From Alphaproteobacteria bacterium (GTDB lineage Bacteria; Pseudomonadota; Alphaproteobacteria; Micropepsales; Micropepsaceae), in NCBI GenBank assembly GCA_947473475.1, contig CANJBZ010000039.1:1-36795 (forward strand): a DNA stretch of 36,795 bases, read 5' to 3'. Below the pieces are notes generated by a model, which made no database searches, was not told where the DNA came from, and was given only the letters and a program-made list of their open reading frames with translations. Shown one piece after another: positions 24,334 to 31,763 of the stretch. Both the position numbers and the translations under genes were made by a program. Each line of letters opens with the position of its first letter. Position 1 is the stretch's first letter.

Positions 24334-25251
24334 TCAGACTGTTTTTCTTGTCTTGCGGAGTCCGGTGGCGCCCAGGCCCAGCAAAGCTGCCATGAAGAGC
24401 GCGAGAGAGCTTGGCTCGGGCACATTCGCCGGCAAGGCGGTGTCTGCATCGAACACAACGTTGTTCGTCCCGAGGCCGTTCAGCGAGATCATCACGGTGT
24501 TTCCGATCGGCCCGATGCCCGTGAAGTTTGCGTTTTTGCTGAACGGATTGCTCACGCCGTACAACGACTGCATGGCGTCCAGGTCGAAAAACATCTGGTA
24601 AGACGCCGATTGGGCAAATGCGCGGAAAGCCCAATCGTAGCTGACCCCGCTACCGATACCGCCGACCAGTTGCTGCTGGTTATTCGGTCCACCATTGGAG
24701 GTGCCGTTGCCCACCTGTTCGGTCAGCACGCCGCCCCTCCAGCTGTTGGCGCCTTCGAACTGGACCGTGAAATCCTTGCCTTCGGACCATGACGTGAAGC
24801 TCGTCCGACCGTTTCCGCTCCCAACTGTGGGAGAATCAGCAAGGTAGCTGTCTGCATCCAGATCGAAGCGAACCGTCGGCGTAAAGTTAGTGATGGACCC
24901 GCCGCTGCCCACACGAACACCGATGCCTAGGATACGGTCGCCATTGGCAAACGCCCCACTAGTGAAGGCACCGGTTCCGAACCCAGTAGCCCCGCCGGTC
25001 GGACCACCGCCCGTCGGACCGCCGCTAACGGAATGGTTGTTGAAGGAAAAAATCGTTCGATAGACTTCATATACCGCCGTCGTCGATCCGGAACCATAAA
25101 CGCCAAGGGAGTTCGACATACCCTCGCTTGTCCAGCCGCCCCACGACGAGCCGCCATTGATGTCAACCGGTACAGCATTAGCGCTGCCAACCGTGGCCAA
25201 AGTGAGAATTCCGGCCGCGACAACCGCCGAGAATAGACGCCGATTTTTCAT
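24334..25251 (-). CDS. PEP-CTERM sorted exported protein
   Basis: The 305-residue protein has a signal peptide (FSAVVAAGILTLATVGSANA, cut after ANA) and a Gly/Ser/Asn-rich beta domain without recognisable catalytic motifs. There is a short GGPTGGGPTGGATG repeat near residues 77-90 and a C-terminal tail VPEPSSLALFMAALLGLGAT followed by LRKTRK. This is the classic PEP-CTERM form (PEPSSLAL), unlike the PEPxxWA form of the next gene. The protein should be processed by an exosortase elsewhere in the genome and act at or outside the cell surface. AGGTAGGA stands just before the ATG. A good sigma-54-like promoter lies 72 bases upstream, so regulation by an enhancer-binding protein is likely. Confidence 0.85.
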   Translation of the reverse strand: MKNRRLFSAVVAAGILTLATVGSANAVPVDINGGSSWGGWTSEGMSNSLGVYGSGSTTAVYEVYRTIFSFNNHSVSGGPTGGGPTGGATGFGTGAFTSGAFANGDRILGIGVRVGSGGSITNFTPTVRFDLDADSYLADSPTVGSGNGRTSFTSWSEGKDFTVQFEGANSWRGGVLTEQVGNGTSNGGPNNQQQLVGGIGSGVSYDWAFRAFAQSASYQMFFDLDAMQSLYGVSNPFSKNANFTGIGPIGNTVMISLNGLGTNNVVFDADTALPANVPEPSSLALFMAALLGLGATGLRKTRKTV

Positions 25252-25322
25252 GTCCTACCTTCGATATGCCCGTAATCTGTTAATTGGTGAACGAACGGGC
25301 TTGGCGTCCAGTGCATACGCCA

Positions 25323-25338
25323 AGCAATTTATATGCCA
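25323..25338 (-). promoter_or_regulatory. Sigma-54-type (-24/-12) promoter of PEP-CTERM gene 2
   Basis: Read on the minus strand, TGGCAT-ATAAA-TTGCT fits the RpoN consensus TGGCAY-N5-TTGCW exactly, with GG and GC at the required spacing. The start site would be near 25312, giving a leader of about 60 bases to the ATG at 25251. It sits in the only clearly A+T-rich part of this gap. Sigma-54 control through a PrsK/PrsR-type system is established for some PEP-CTERM systems. Confidence 0.6.
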
Positions 25339-25628
25339 AAAAAACGACTTATTTATCAAGGACATAAAAAGTCCTGCACTCTAAGTGTAAAGTAATCTGA
25401 AGCCCCCTCCCCAGCATGATGCTACCGATGGGTCCCACGCTCTCCCGCCGGGGCCAAACGCGCGATGCGGTATCGTGATACCCGGCGACTTTCTCGGTTG
25501 CTCGGCATCGTGAACCCCAAAAAACCGGGGGTGGTGAACAGCTGGCGCAATAGGGTCATCAGCGGACCATCGCCATTGGCGCGACTAAGGCGCGCTGGAT
25601 GAAGTGCTTAAACCCTCCAATGTGATGG
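25339..25628. other. Intergenic region without recognisable gene
   Basis: The first 60 bases are A+T-rich and could hold an enhancer-binding site for the sigma-54-like promoter. Further on are a 14-bp palindrome GGTATCGTGATACC (25469-25482), which may be an operator, and a short CCCC-AAAAAA-CCGGGG hairpin near 25515. No open frame with family resemblance was found on either strand. Confidence 0.5.
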
Positions 25629-26543
25629 TCAGAAATCCGGTGGCTGTGCGACCGGAAGCTGAGACTGCGTTCCCGGAAACCATTCTGGGTTTTCTGCGCA
25701 AACCGATTCGAACGGTTCGGCTAGGGGCCGGCGGAAGGTGAGGGTCGCGGTCCACGGCATTGTGAATGCGCCCGGATCTTCGAAAGTCAGTTGGATTTGC
25801 AAACCCTTGCCTTTGTAGTTGGGGTCGGCGGGCGATCCGTTGTCGGGATTGGGTTGGTGGAAATGTTCTTTCGCGTCCCGTTCGAGCGCCACCATCGTCT
25901 CGGGATAATCGAGAAGTCGGTAACGTTCGACGACATGCAGGCTTTCGGTGAAGGGCGTACCGAACCAATCGATCATCGAAAAAGGGCCAACCTTCTGACC
26001 AACCGTATCAATGACCAGGGCGTCGCCTTCGTAATACCCGACGGAATCGCCATACCAGGATGGCGTCACATGCTCCGGATGAGCTGCATTCATCCGTATT
26101 TGGCGATATTGATGATCGTAGTTGTAGAGGATCGTGACTTTGTCCTTCTGCTGCAGCAGCTGCATTCCGTAGTTGGCTAGAATAAAGGGCACTTGCTCGG
26201 GCCAGCACTGATTGCGGGGCGAGGGGTAGCCTTTGCCTGCAAGCGACTCCTCGCCAAACTTCTTCACCACATCTGCCGCCCATGGCTGCAGAATTGGGTT
26301 ATTGAAATCGCCTACAAGAAGTTGACGGTTGCCTACGCCACTCGGCTCGCGCGATTTGTTCCGCACGGGTCCGGGGCCGGACAGGGGTAGTTCTAGACCA
26401 TTCAAGGCCGGGTGGCTCCACTTGCCAGACAAATCCGGCACCGTTGCAGCGGCCTCGGCACGTGCGGCGAGGCAGGCTGTGATACACGCTGCAACAAGCA
26501 AGCCGATCTGGACGGTTGCTGAAATCCCGCGCAGCAATGGCAT
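25629..26543 (-). CDS. Exported protein of unknown function, WEGD-motif family, paralog 2
   Basis: The 304-residue protein has a signal peptide (VQIGLLVAACITACLAARAE; cleavage near AEA-AA) and a mature part with PDLSGKWSHPALNG, QCWPEQVPFILANYGMQLLQ, HVTPSWYGDSVGYYEGDALV and DPGAFTMPWTATLTFRRPL. It matches paralog 3 (31714-32613) along its length and paralog 1 at 22211 in the core motifs, here as YYEGD in place of HWEGD. It ends LPVAQPPDF, close to LPTAEKPDF in paralog 3. The start is uncertain. AGGAG directly abuts the ATG at 26543 and is better placed for TTG two codons further on (26537). It stands alone, with 390 bases free upstream. The function is unknown. Confidence 0.78.
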   Translation of the reverse strand: MPLLRGISATVQIGLLVAACITACLAARAEAAATVPDLSGKWSHPALNGLELPLSGPGPVRNKSREPSGVGNRQLLVGDFNNPILQPWAADVVKKFGEESLAGKGYPSPRNQCWPEQVPFILANYGMQLLQQKDKVTILYNYDHQYRQIRMNAAHPEHVTPSWYGDSVGYYEGDALVIDTVGQKVGPFSMIDWFGTPFTESLHVVERYRLLDYPETMVALERDAKEHFHQPNPDNGSPADPNYKGKGLQIQLTFEDPGAFTMPWTATLTFRRPLAEPFESVCAENPEWFPGTQSQLPVAQPPDF

Positions 26544-26813
26544 CTCCTACGGTTTACGATATCGAGGTTGATTCCTGGATATCACAACACTGCTGCTTCA
26601 GCAGCCCAAACCGCGCTGACCGGTTCATAGCAGCAGACGCAGAACCTCGCCGAGTCTGCTATTCGCCAATTGCAGACATCGGTGCCCGCTATCTTTCAAG
26701 CGAACCTATTCACACCGGGGGCGCCGGGCTTCGCATGGGAGATTCTTGGCCAGAGAAAGAGTTTCCGTGCGAAAGCCGGCGCTCACACGCGCCAGCTTGC
26801 GATGCGCATTAGA

Positions 26814-26857
26814 GCGCAATCCGACGAAGTGGACGCCGGTTCGTCGTTAGATTGCGC
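26814..26857. repeat. Imperfect palindrome (REP-like)
   Basis: GCGCAATCCGACGAA and TTCGTCG-TTA-GATTGCGC form a 15-bp stem interrupted by a 3-base bulge, around a GTGGACGCCGG loop. It stands 16 bases from a second palindrome. The rest of the gap 26544-26813 shows no gene. Confidence 0.7.
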
Positions 26858-26872
26858 GCCAAACTAAGGAAT

Positions 26873-26914
26873 CTAGAGCATGATTCGATTCACTTTGATC
26901 GGATCATGCTCTAG
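26873..26914. repeat. Palindromic repeat of the AGAGCATGATC type
   Basis: Arms CTAGAGCATGATTCGAT and ATCGGATCATGCTCTAG pair over 17 bp with one mismatch around TCACTTTG. AGAGCATGATC palindromes are widespread in alphaproteobacterial genomes, which I state from general knowledge. It lies just beyond the stop of the SMP-30-like gene and could act as its terminator. Confidence 0.75.
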
Positions 26915-26932
26915 GCGCGGAGGGGCGTTTTC

Positions 26933-28018
26933 CTAAGCGGTCCTAAACATCAGCTTCTTGGCCTTCACCTTGACCCGCAGCACTCGGGTCGACGAGGCGA
27001 GGTAGAGGTAGCCGTCTGCCCCAAACTCGCAGTTGGAAACACCCTCGTCGGTCGAGATGAAGCCCAAGTGCGCGCCCTCGGGGCTGAAGACGGTGACACC
27101 TTCGCGGGTGGCGGCCCACATGTTGCCGGCCGTGTCGATCTTCAGGCTGTCGCCGCCCTGCACGCCGGAATCGCGCCCGACGAAGAGCCGCTTGTTCGAG
27201 GCGTTTCCATTGCGGTCCAGATCCCACATCACCCAGCCCGTGGCCTGGTCCGAGGAATAGAGCTTGGTCCCGTCCGGCGAGACGCCGATGCCGTTGGGCG
27301 CGAGCGTGGTGTCGATCAGGTGCAGGCTGTTGTCGGGCGCCAAGCGGAATATCCCCGAGTAGGGCTGGTCGCGGTCGGCATTGCGGTCAAGCAGGCCGTA
27401 GGGCGGATCGGTGAAGTAGATCGAGCCGTCGGGGCCGGTCGCACAGTCGTTGGGGGTGTTGAGCCGCTTGTCCATGTAGTGGTCGACCAACACCGTCCGC
27501 TTCTTGGTGGCGAGGTCGAAGCGGTAGATGGCGCGTCCGCCGCTGCCCGCCGCGATCACTCCGCCGCGCGCCAGGAATAGACCGTTGGTGCCGGGCTCGC
27601 GTATGGCGGGGTTCCAGTTCATTCCGTTCACGTCGTAGCCGGACGGCGACACCCAGATCGAGCGCCCCTCCGTGGGCGACCACTTGACGATTTGGTTGGT
27701 AATGGTGTCGGAGACCAGCAGATAGCCGTCCGGGCCGCCGACCCAACAGGGCCCTTCGGCGTGCAGGAAGCCGTCGCAGACCTTCTCCACCTTGGCGTCG
27801 GCGTCGATCAGGATGTCGAGGCGCGGGTCGAGCCGGTTGACCTTGCCCGCGGCAGGATAGGGCGCCTTCAGGTCGGTGGGCGGCGCCCCGACCTGCGGGC
27901 CGGTGATGGGCTTGGGCGGCGGGGCAGCGGCCGGCGCGGCGGCCTGGGCCAGGGCTGCGGCCGGCGCCATGGCGGCGAGGCCTCCGATGAGTGTGCGGCG
28001 CGTAAGACGGCTCTGCAT
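26933..28018 (-). CDS. SMP-30/gluconolactonase/LRE family protein, Tat-exported
   Basis: The 361-residue protein has a twin-arginine signal (RLTRRTLIGGLAAMAPAAAL), a low-complexity Ala/Pro linker to about residue 60, and a six-bladed propeller. Candidate metal ligands by analogy with SMP-30 are Glu88 (HAEGPCW), Asn190 (NTPNDCATGPDG), Asn242 (APNGIGVSPDG) and Asp290 (GGDSLKID). Family members hydrolyse lactones of sugar acids or other small lactones, here in the periplasm. The gene is noticeably more G+C-rich than the flanking WEGD-motif and PEP-CTERM genes, so it may have arrived separately. It stands alone, bounded by palindromic repeats and a 215-base gap (28019-28233) in which I see nothing. 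Confidence 0.88.
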   Translation of the reverse strand: MQSRLTRRTLIGGLAAMAPAAALAQAAAPAAAPPPKPITGPQVGAPPTDLKAPYPAAGKVNRLDPRLDILIDADAKVEKVCDGFLHAEGPCWVGGPDGYLLVSDTITNQIVKWSPTEGRSIWVSPSGYDVNGMNWNPAIREPGTNGLFLARGGVIAAGSGGRAIYRFDLATKKRTVLVDHYMDKRLNTPNDCATGPDGSIYFTDPPYGLLDRNADRDQPYSGIFRLAPDNSLHLIDTTLAPNGIGVSPDGTKLYSSDQATGWVMWDLDRNGNASNKRLFVGRDSGVQGGDSLKIDTAGNMWAATREGVTVFSPEGAHLGFISTDEGVSNCEFGADGYLYLASSTRVLRVKVKAKKLMFRTA

Positions 28019-28233
28019 GGCCTGACTCCCCTACAGTTGTTGCTCTGACCAGCAGCCTAGGCCGAGCGTGCGGCTCTGTCGATGGACTACGACCTCCAGG
28101 ACCGCAACCTATCAGACCGGATCGGGCGTCCGTAACGTCCGGTTTGGGTCATAAACAGACGTTGGCAGCAGGGCGGTTCTTGCGAATTGCTGGCGGACGA
28201 TTTTGTTCGTACGGGTGATCCGTCGGCCTCAAG

Positions 28234-29079
28234 TCAAACACCTGCCCCGACATCTTCCAACAGACGCATCACCGCGCGGGTAAGGATGCCGTTCGGCGAT
28301 CGTAATTGCTCCATGATCGTGTAGTGATTGGCATTGGGCACGGGAATGAGCGGCCCGGGCAGATGCGCCTGCGCGCGATGCGCGTGAAAATTGCGGCTGT
28401 CGGCGACAAGAGGAAAAAGCTCTGCGGTGCCATACGCAATGGCAAGAGGTTTGGCGGGGCCCTTTAGCCGAAGCGGAGAAAGACCGGCAATCTCCTCATC
28501 GGTCAGTTTCAAGCGTTCGTTCAAATAGGTATCGCGTATCGGCCCGAGTTCGTAGAGGCCGGAGATCGCCAATCCAGCCCGCACGCTCGGATGAGCCAGC
28601 GTCATGGCGGTCAGATGTCCGCCCGCCGACCAGCCGGAGAGAATAATCGGCCCGCGAATTCCATGCGCGCTGCGGTGCGTGGCGAACCAATCGAGCGCGC
28701 TTCGTATCTGCCGGACAATCTCGGTCAGTGTCGCCTCTGGCGCCAACGTATAGCCCGGCAGAGCAGCGGACCAACCGTGCGCAAGAATGCCCTCCGCAAA
28801 GCAGGCAAAGCCTTCCCGGCTGCGCGCCTGCCAATAGCCGCCATGAATCCACACAAGACAGGGCGCGTCGGGATTAGCCCCGGGAAACAAATCCCATTTG
28901 TTGCGCTCGCCTGTCCCATAGGCGAGATCAAGATGTTCCCGCCGTTCGTCGCGGAAGCGCTTGGATGCAGCGATCCAGCCGTCGATGATGTGCGCGCTAT
29001 CGCTCACCGCCGCACCGTTGTTGTAGGCGGCATCGCGCGCGGCAGAAGACATCGTTTCCCAGGTCATGCGGTCAATCAT
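28234..29079 (-). CDS. Alpha/beta hydrolase, kynurenine-formamidase/esterase-like
   Basis: The 281-residue cytosolic protein has the oxyanion motif WIHGGYWQ (78-84), the nucleophile elbow GWSAGGHL with Ser151, and a late His252 in PNANHYTIMEQ. HGGYW and SAGGHL are typical of kynurenine formamidases and related BD-FAE-like esterases. The acid residue is not obvious: the expected region reads GTAELFPLVADS, so Glu or the later Asp may serve. ATG at 29079 is preferred because the in-frame extension upstream runs into a hairpin repeat; ATG at 29067 is another option. No tryptophan-pathway gene is nearby, so an esterase or amidase role in the same catabolic setting is as likely as formylkynurenine hydrolysis. 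Confidence 0.82.
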   Translation of the reverse strand: MIDRMTWETMSSAARDAAYNNGAAVSDSAHIIDGWIAASKRFRDERREHLDLAYGTGERNKWDLFPGANPDAPCLVWIHGGYWQARSREGFACFAEGILAHGWSAALPGYTLAPEATLTEIVRQIRSALDWFATHRSAHGIRGPIILSGWSAGGHLTAMTLAHPSVRAGLAISGLYELGPIRDTYLNERLKLTDEEIAGLSPLRLKGPAKPLAIAYGTAELFPLVADSRNFHAHRAQAHLPGPLIPVPNANHYTIMEQLRSPNGILTRAVMRLLEDVGAGV

Positions 29080-29136
29080 ACATGCAGCTGCTCGCGGGAC
29101 ACATAGGATATGGGGCGTGCTGGCGGGCGCGAACTC

Positions 29137-29200
29137 TCCCCTCCCCGAAATTTCTTTCGCTTCGCTCAAGAAATTTCGACCCTCCCTCAAGGGGAGGGTT
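29137..29200. repeat. C-rich hairpin repeat, copy 7
   Basis: TCCCCTCCCC is followed by a 10-bp stem GAAATTTCTT / AAGAAATTTC (29147-29156 and 29168-29177) and then CCCTCCCTCAAGGGGAGGG, the reverse complement of the core of copies 1, 5 and 8. It fills the 5' flank of the alpha/beta hydrolase gene and adjoins a segment at 29205-29258 that is duplicated at 31711-31763. Confidence 0.8.
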
Positions 29201-29204
29201 TAAC

Positions 29205-29258
29205 GATTTCAAAAATCCGGCTTCTCTGCCGTCGGGAGCCGCGCGTCTTCCTCGGTGC
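29205..29258 (-). repeat. Segment duplicated at 31711-31763 (possible 3' relic of a WEGD-motif gene)
   Basis: From GATTTCAAAAATCC to CCTCGGTGC this stretch matches 31711-31763 with one indel and one substitution. Read on the minus strand both encode TEEDARLPTAEKPDF and a stop; at the other locus this is the C-terminus of WEGD paralog 3. Here the upstream frame has no family similarity. It is either the tail of a lost fourth copy or a mobile intergenic repeat. The rest of 29259-29498 shows no gene. Confidence 0.7.
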
Positions 29259-29498
29259 GCCGCCAACCTTTGCGGGTGCCACGTTGGCTCAGAGTAGAGA
29301 GCAGCTTCAGGCGTAAGCGGCACATCGCCGCCCGTAAGCTGACAGGCCAAAAACCAGCTCTCAAGATGAAGGAGGTCTGGGCTATTCGCACCGGATTACA
29401 GTTGACCAGAAAGACCGTGAGCTGGCGCTGTTTAATATGGCCATCGACAGCAAGCTACGCGGCTGTGACCTCATACGTTTAAGGGTTGAACCCGGCGC

Positions 29499-30641
29499 TC
29501 AGCATATTGCTGATGCGGGAAGCCGCCGTTGTACCGCCGGGATTGGAGCTGTGGGCCCATTCCCGTCCGCCACACCCACACGTTTCAGGAACCGGAAATG
29601 CGAGCGGATCATGCGCGGCAACGTGGTGACGTGGTATGGCACCCCGAATTCGGCTGCGGTCTCTTCTACGATGGGCGTGATCTTGGGATAGTGCGCATGG
29701 CTAATATTCGGGAAGAGATGATGCGCGGCGTGTGAATTGGCACCGCCACCGATGAAATGGGCAATGCGACTCTTGGTATTCCAGTCGAGCGCGGTCAGCA
29801 TGGCGTGGGTTGCCCAGTCGCCTGCGATTACACCGTTCGCGTCGATCTCGGGAAATTGCGTTTCCTCCGCGAAATGCGTTCCGATCAGGAGATAGACGAA
29901 GAGGCTCGAGGCAACGAAGCTCATAGCGAGTACGCCGATCAGCACCTGCCACCATGGCACAGGCAGCAGCAGCATCGGGATGACGAAGACGATCAATAAA
30001 TATGCCGCCTTGCACAGCACGAAGGAGACATAGGCGCTCGCGGGGTGGCGGATATCGACCATGTTCGCGAGGTTGCGCTTGAACAAGTAAAACAGATCCT
30101 GGATGAACACGGTGTGGATATCGACCAGCCAGAACACGAACGGCGCATAAAGATGCTGATAGCGGTGGTACCAGCGTTTGGGATGGTTAGGCGATAGGCG
30201 CAGTAGCCAGTTGCTGTCGATGTCGATGTCGCAGCCGTTCACATTGGGGAAGACGTGGTGCGAGCGGAGATGCCGGAACTGCCAGAGATAGGGATCAGCG
30301 CCAATCAGTGAAAAGCTGAAATAGAGCACCGCCTGGTTGATCCAGCGGTGCCGCGACAAGGCCGCATGCGCCCCGTCATGGCCAGCATTGATCGCCAGGA
30401 GCAGCGTTGAGACGCCAAAAATATTGGCAAGCGCAAGCATCGTCCAGGGCCCGAACCGCCCAGACAAGATAAGCCCGTACGACGTGACAACCGCCGTGAA
30501 ATAAAGCGCCACCTTAACCCAAAGAGCCGTTGTTGCGTAGCGGCTTTTCCCCGCTTTGGCGAAGTACTCGTCCACGCGTGTCCTGACAGCCCTGTAAAAC
30601 GGCCCGCCCCGTCCGTCGCTGAATCGTATCGTCGCGCTCAT
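29499..30641 (-). CDS. Membrane fatty-acid desaturase (acyl-lipid/acyl-CoA type)
   Basis: The 380-residue integral membrane protein has the three histidine boxes of di-iron desaturases: HDGAH (88-92), HLRSHH (124-129) and HAAHH (304-308), with several hydrophobic spans between. Such enzymes insert a cis double bond into acyl chains using O2 and electrons from a ferredoxin or cytochrome, in the inner membrane. ATG at 30641, with GAAGG about nine bases upstream, is chosen over an in-frame start 28 codons earlier because the extension is Arg/Lys-rich and atypical. A perfect TTGAC-ATGC-GTCAA box lies 174 bases upstream, suggesting control by an FNR/FixK-type regulator, sensible for an O2-requiring enzyme. 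No electron-transfer partner adjoins it. Confidence 0.9.
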   Translation of the reverse strand: MSATIRFSDGRGGPFYRAVRTRVDEYFAKAGKSRYATTALWVKVALYFTAVVTSYGLILSGRFGPWTMLALANIFGVSTLLLAINAGHDGAHAALSRHRWINQAVLYFSFSLIGADPYLWQFRHLRSHHVFPNVNGCDIDIDSNWLLRLSPNHPKRWYHRYQHLYAPFVFWLVDIHTVFIQDLFYLFKRNLANMVDIRHPASAYVSFVLCKAAYLLIVFVIPMLLLPVPWWQVLIGVLAMSFVASSLFVYLLIGTHFAEETQFPEIDANGVIAGDWATHAMLTALDWNTKSRIAHFIGGGANSHAAHHLFPNISHAHYPKITPIVEETAAEFGVPYHVTTLPRMIRSHFRFLKRVGVADGNGPTAPIPAVQRRLPASAIC

Positions 30642-30814
30642 CCTTTTCAACCTTCTTCGATTACCCCTTGGATTTGTGGTCTGTCTCTTTGTTCTCAAAT
30701 AAGGGCACTTGCCGGTCCTAGGCATTCAGAGATGAGAAACAACGCTTCGCTGAAAATCGAAACGTCTGCGGAATGCAAGTGTTGCTAAACATAGCGCCTG
30801 GCGCATCCGGGGTT

Positions 30815-30828
30815 TTGACATGCGTCAA
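30815..30828. promoter_or_regulatory. FNR/FixK-type operator upstream of the desaturase
   Basis: TTGACATGCGTCAA is a perfect dyad (TTGAC-N4-GTCAA) of the FNR/FixK/CRP-superfamily type, 174 bases before the desaturase ATG and within the 293-base gap 30642-30934. Its target is probably the desaturase, since the other flanking gene ends here. The rest of the gap holds no gene. Confidence 0.6.
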
Positions 30829-30934
30829 AGTTGGCTGTCCGGGATCTTGGCTTTATTCGGAGGCGGATAGTCTCAGGGCAAATGCGGTAATGGGTACACG
30901 ACCGACCGCAGCATGAGGCGAAGAGTGTGCCTTC

Positions 30935-31456
30935 CTATTTCCCCGCCGCCCTCTTCGGCGAAGCCGGATACTCACAGTCCAGCTCTTCGCCATAGCCTTT
31001 CAAATAAGACCGCCGCACAGTGCCCGCGATCAGCGCCTCGTTTATCTCGCGCGCCCGTTTCTCCGCGCCCGTGACGTAGCGAACCACGCCACGAAATGGA
31101 ATTAGCCCCGACACCGCGCTGCGAGCAAGATCGAGGTCCGGTCCCAATGCTTTATCCAGGTCGCCGATTTCGGAACTCAACGCCCGGCAATCGCGGCCCA
31201 TAGGCGCCTCATATGGCGCATCCTTGGCGCGTAATAGTATTGCCGGGATTTCAGGCTGGGCCACATTGAAATCGTTCAGAGGCTGCGTAATGACGGCCTT
31301 GGCCTTCTCTTTCGAGGTCTCGGACAGAGTAGGCTTAGGCGCCGTTGCCGCAAACGCGACTTGCCCTACCCATGTTGCCAAAATGGCAGCGCCTGCGACG
31401 ATCATCAGCTTCGAAGAATGCGCATTTGCATGTTGGCCAATCATCAGCGCCTCCAT
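30935..31456 (-). CDS. Conserved periplasmic protein of unknown function
   Basis: The 173-residue protein has a signal peptide (KLMIVAGAAILATWVGQVAF, cut near AFA-AT) and a conserved block GRDCRALSSEIGDLDKALGP, then SGLIPFRGVVRYVTGAEKRA and a C-terminal RRSYLKGYGEELDCEYP. The two Cys residues could form a disulfide. I have seen this block in many alphaproteobacterial hypothetical proteins, but no function is known to me. The start may be the ATG at 31444, because GGAGG stands five bases before it, inside the first codons of the longer frame. A hairpin (31462-31481) and a TTGA-N6-TCAA box (31519-31532) lie just upstream, so oxygen-linked control is plausible. Confidence 0.75.
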   Translation of the reverse strand: MEALMIGQHANAHSSKLMIVAGAAILATWVGQVAFAATAPKPTLSETSKEKAKAVITQPLNDFNVAQPEIPAILLRAKDAPYEAPMGRDCRALSSEIGDLDKALGPDLDLARSAVSGLIPFRGVVRYVTGAEKRAREINEALIAGTVRRSYLKGYGEELDCEYPASPKRAAGK

Positions 31457-31461
31457 GTTCC

Positions 31462-31481
31462 CCGGGCTTACGTTAGCCCGG
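31462..31481 (-). promoter_or_regulatory. Leader hairpin before the periplasmic protein gene
   Basis: CCGGGCT / AGCCCGG with a TACGTT loop forms a 7-bp perfect stem in the 5' leader, ending five bases before ATG 31456 and 17 before ATG 31444. It could affect start choice or translation. No known riboswitch pattern is visible. Confidence 0.45.
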
Positions 31482-31518
31482 TGATTGTAATGTGTAACGC
31501 GTGCTTAGCCAACTTACG

Positions 31519-31532
31519 TTGACTTGCATCAA
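31519..31532. promoter_or_regulatory. FNR/FixK-type operator upstream of the periplasmic protein gene
   Basis: TTGACTTGCATCAA fits TTGA-N6-TCAA, 63-75 bases before the two possible starts of the gene at 30935-31456. That is a suitable distance for an activator site. It closely resembles the box at 30815-30828. Confidence 0.6.
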
Positions 31533-31690
31533 GCGTAGGTTTGGCACGCTCTGAAGGTTTCCTGATCGCCGACGAGGCATGAGGCCAGGCGTCCCTATTC
31601 TCGGGAAGCATTGCGGTTCAATGTTGGAACCTCGCCCGTGCTCCAAAGAGACAGGTGGGACGTGGAAGAAGCGAACAAGGCGCAGTGCTT

Positions 31691-31704
31691 GAGGGGGGGG
31701 GGGG
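31691..31704. repeat. G12 homopolymer tract
   Basis: Twelve consecutive G follow CTTGA at 31693-31704, nine bases beyond the stop of WEGD paralog 3. The context CTTGAGGGGG resembles the right arm of the C-rich hairpin repeat (CTTGAGGGAGGG) that lost its A, so this may be a decayed repeat half prone to slippage. It may also be a sequencing or assembly weak point. Confidence 0.7.
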
Positions 31705-31710
31705 TAAATG

Positions 31711-31763
31711 GATTCAAAAATCCGGCTTCTCTGCTGTCGGGAGCCGCGCGTCTTCCTCGGTGC
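31711..31763 (-). repeat. Segment duplicated at 29205-29258, encoding the C-terminus of WEGD paralog 3
   Basis: This stretch includes the last 15 codons and stop of the gene at 31714-32613 and is nearly identical to 29205-29258. Both copies are flanked on the same side by C/G-rich hairpin sequence, so the duplication may involve a longer unit. Confidence 0.7.

Noticed and set aside
25469-25482. GGTATCGTGATACC as a regulator operator
   Set aside because: A perfect but short palindrome that matches no binding site I can name; recorded only within the intergenic entry.
29209-29391. Small minus-strand open frame ending TEEDARLPTAEKPDF as a gene
   Set aside because: Only the last 15 codons match anything (the duplicated segment); the rest lacks a signal, motif or good ribosome-binding site.
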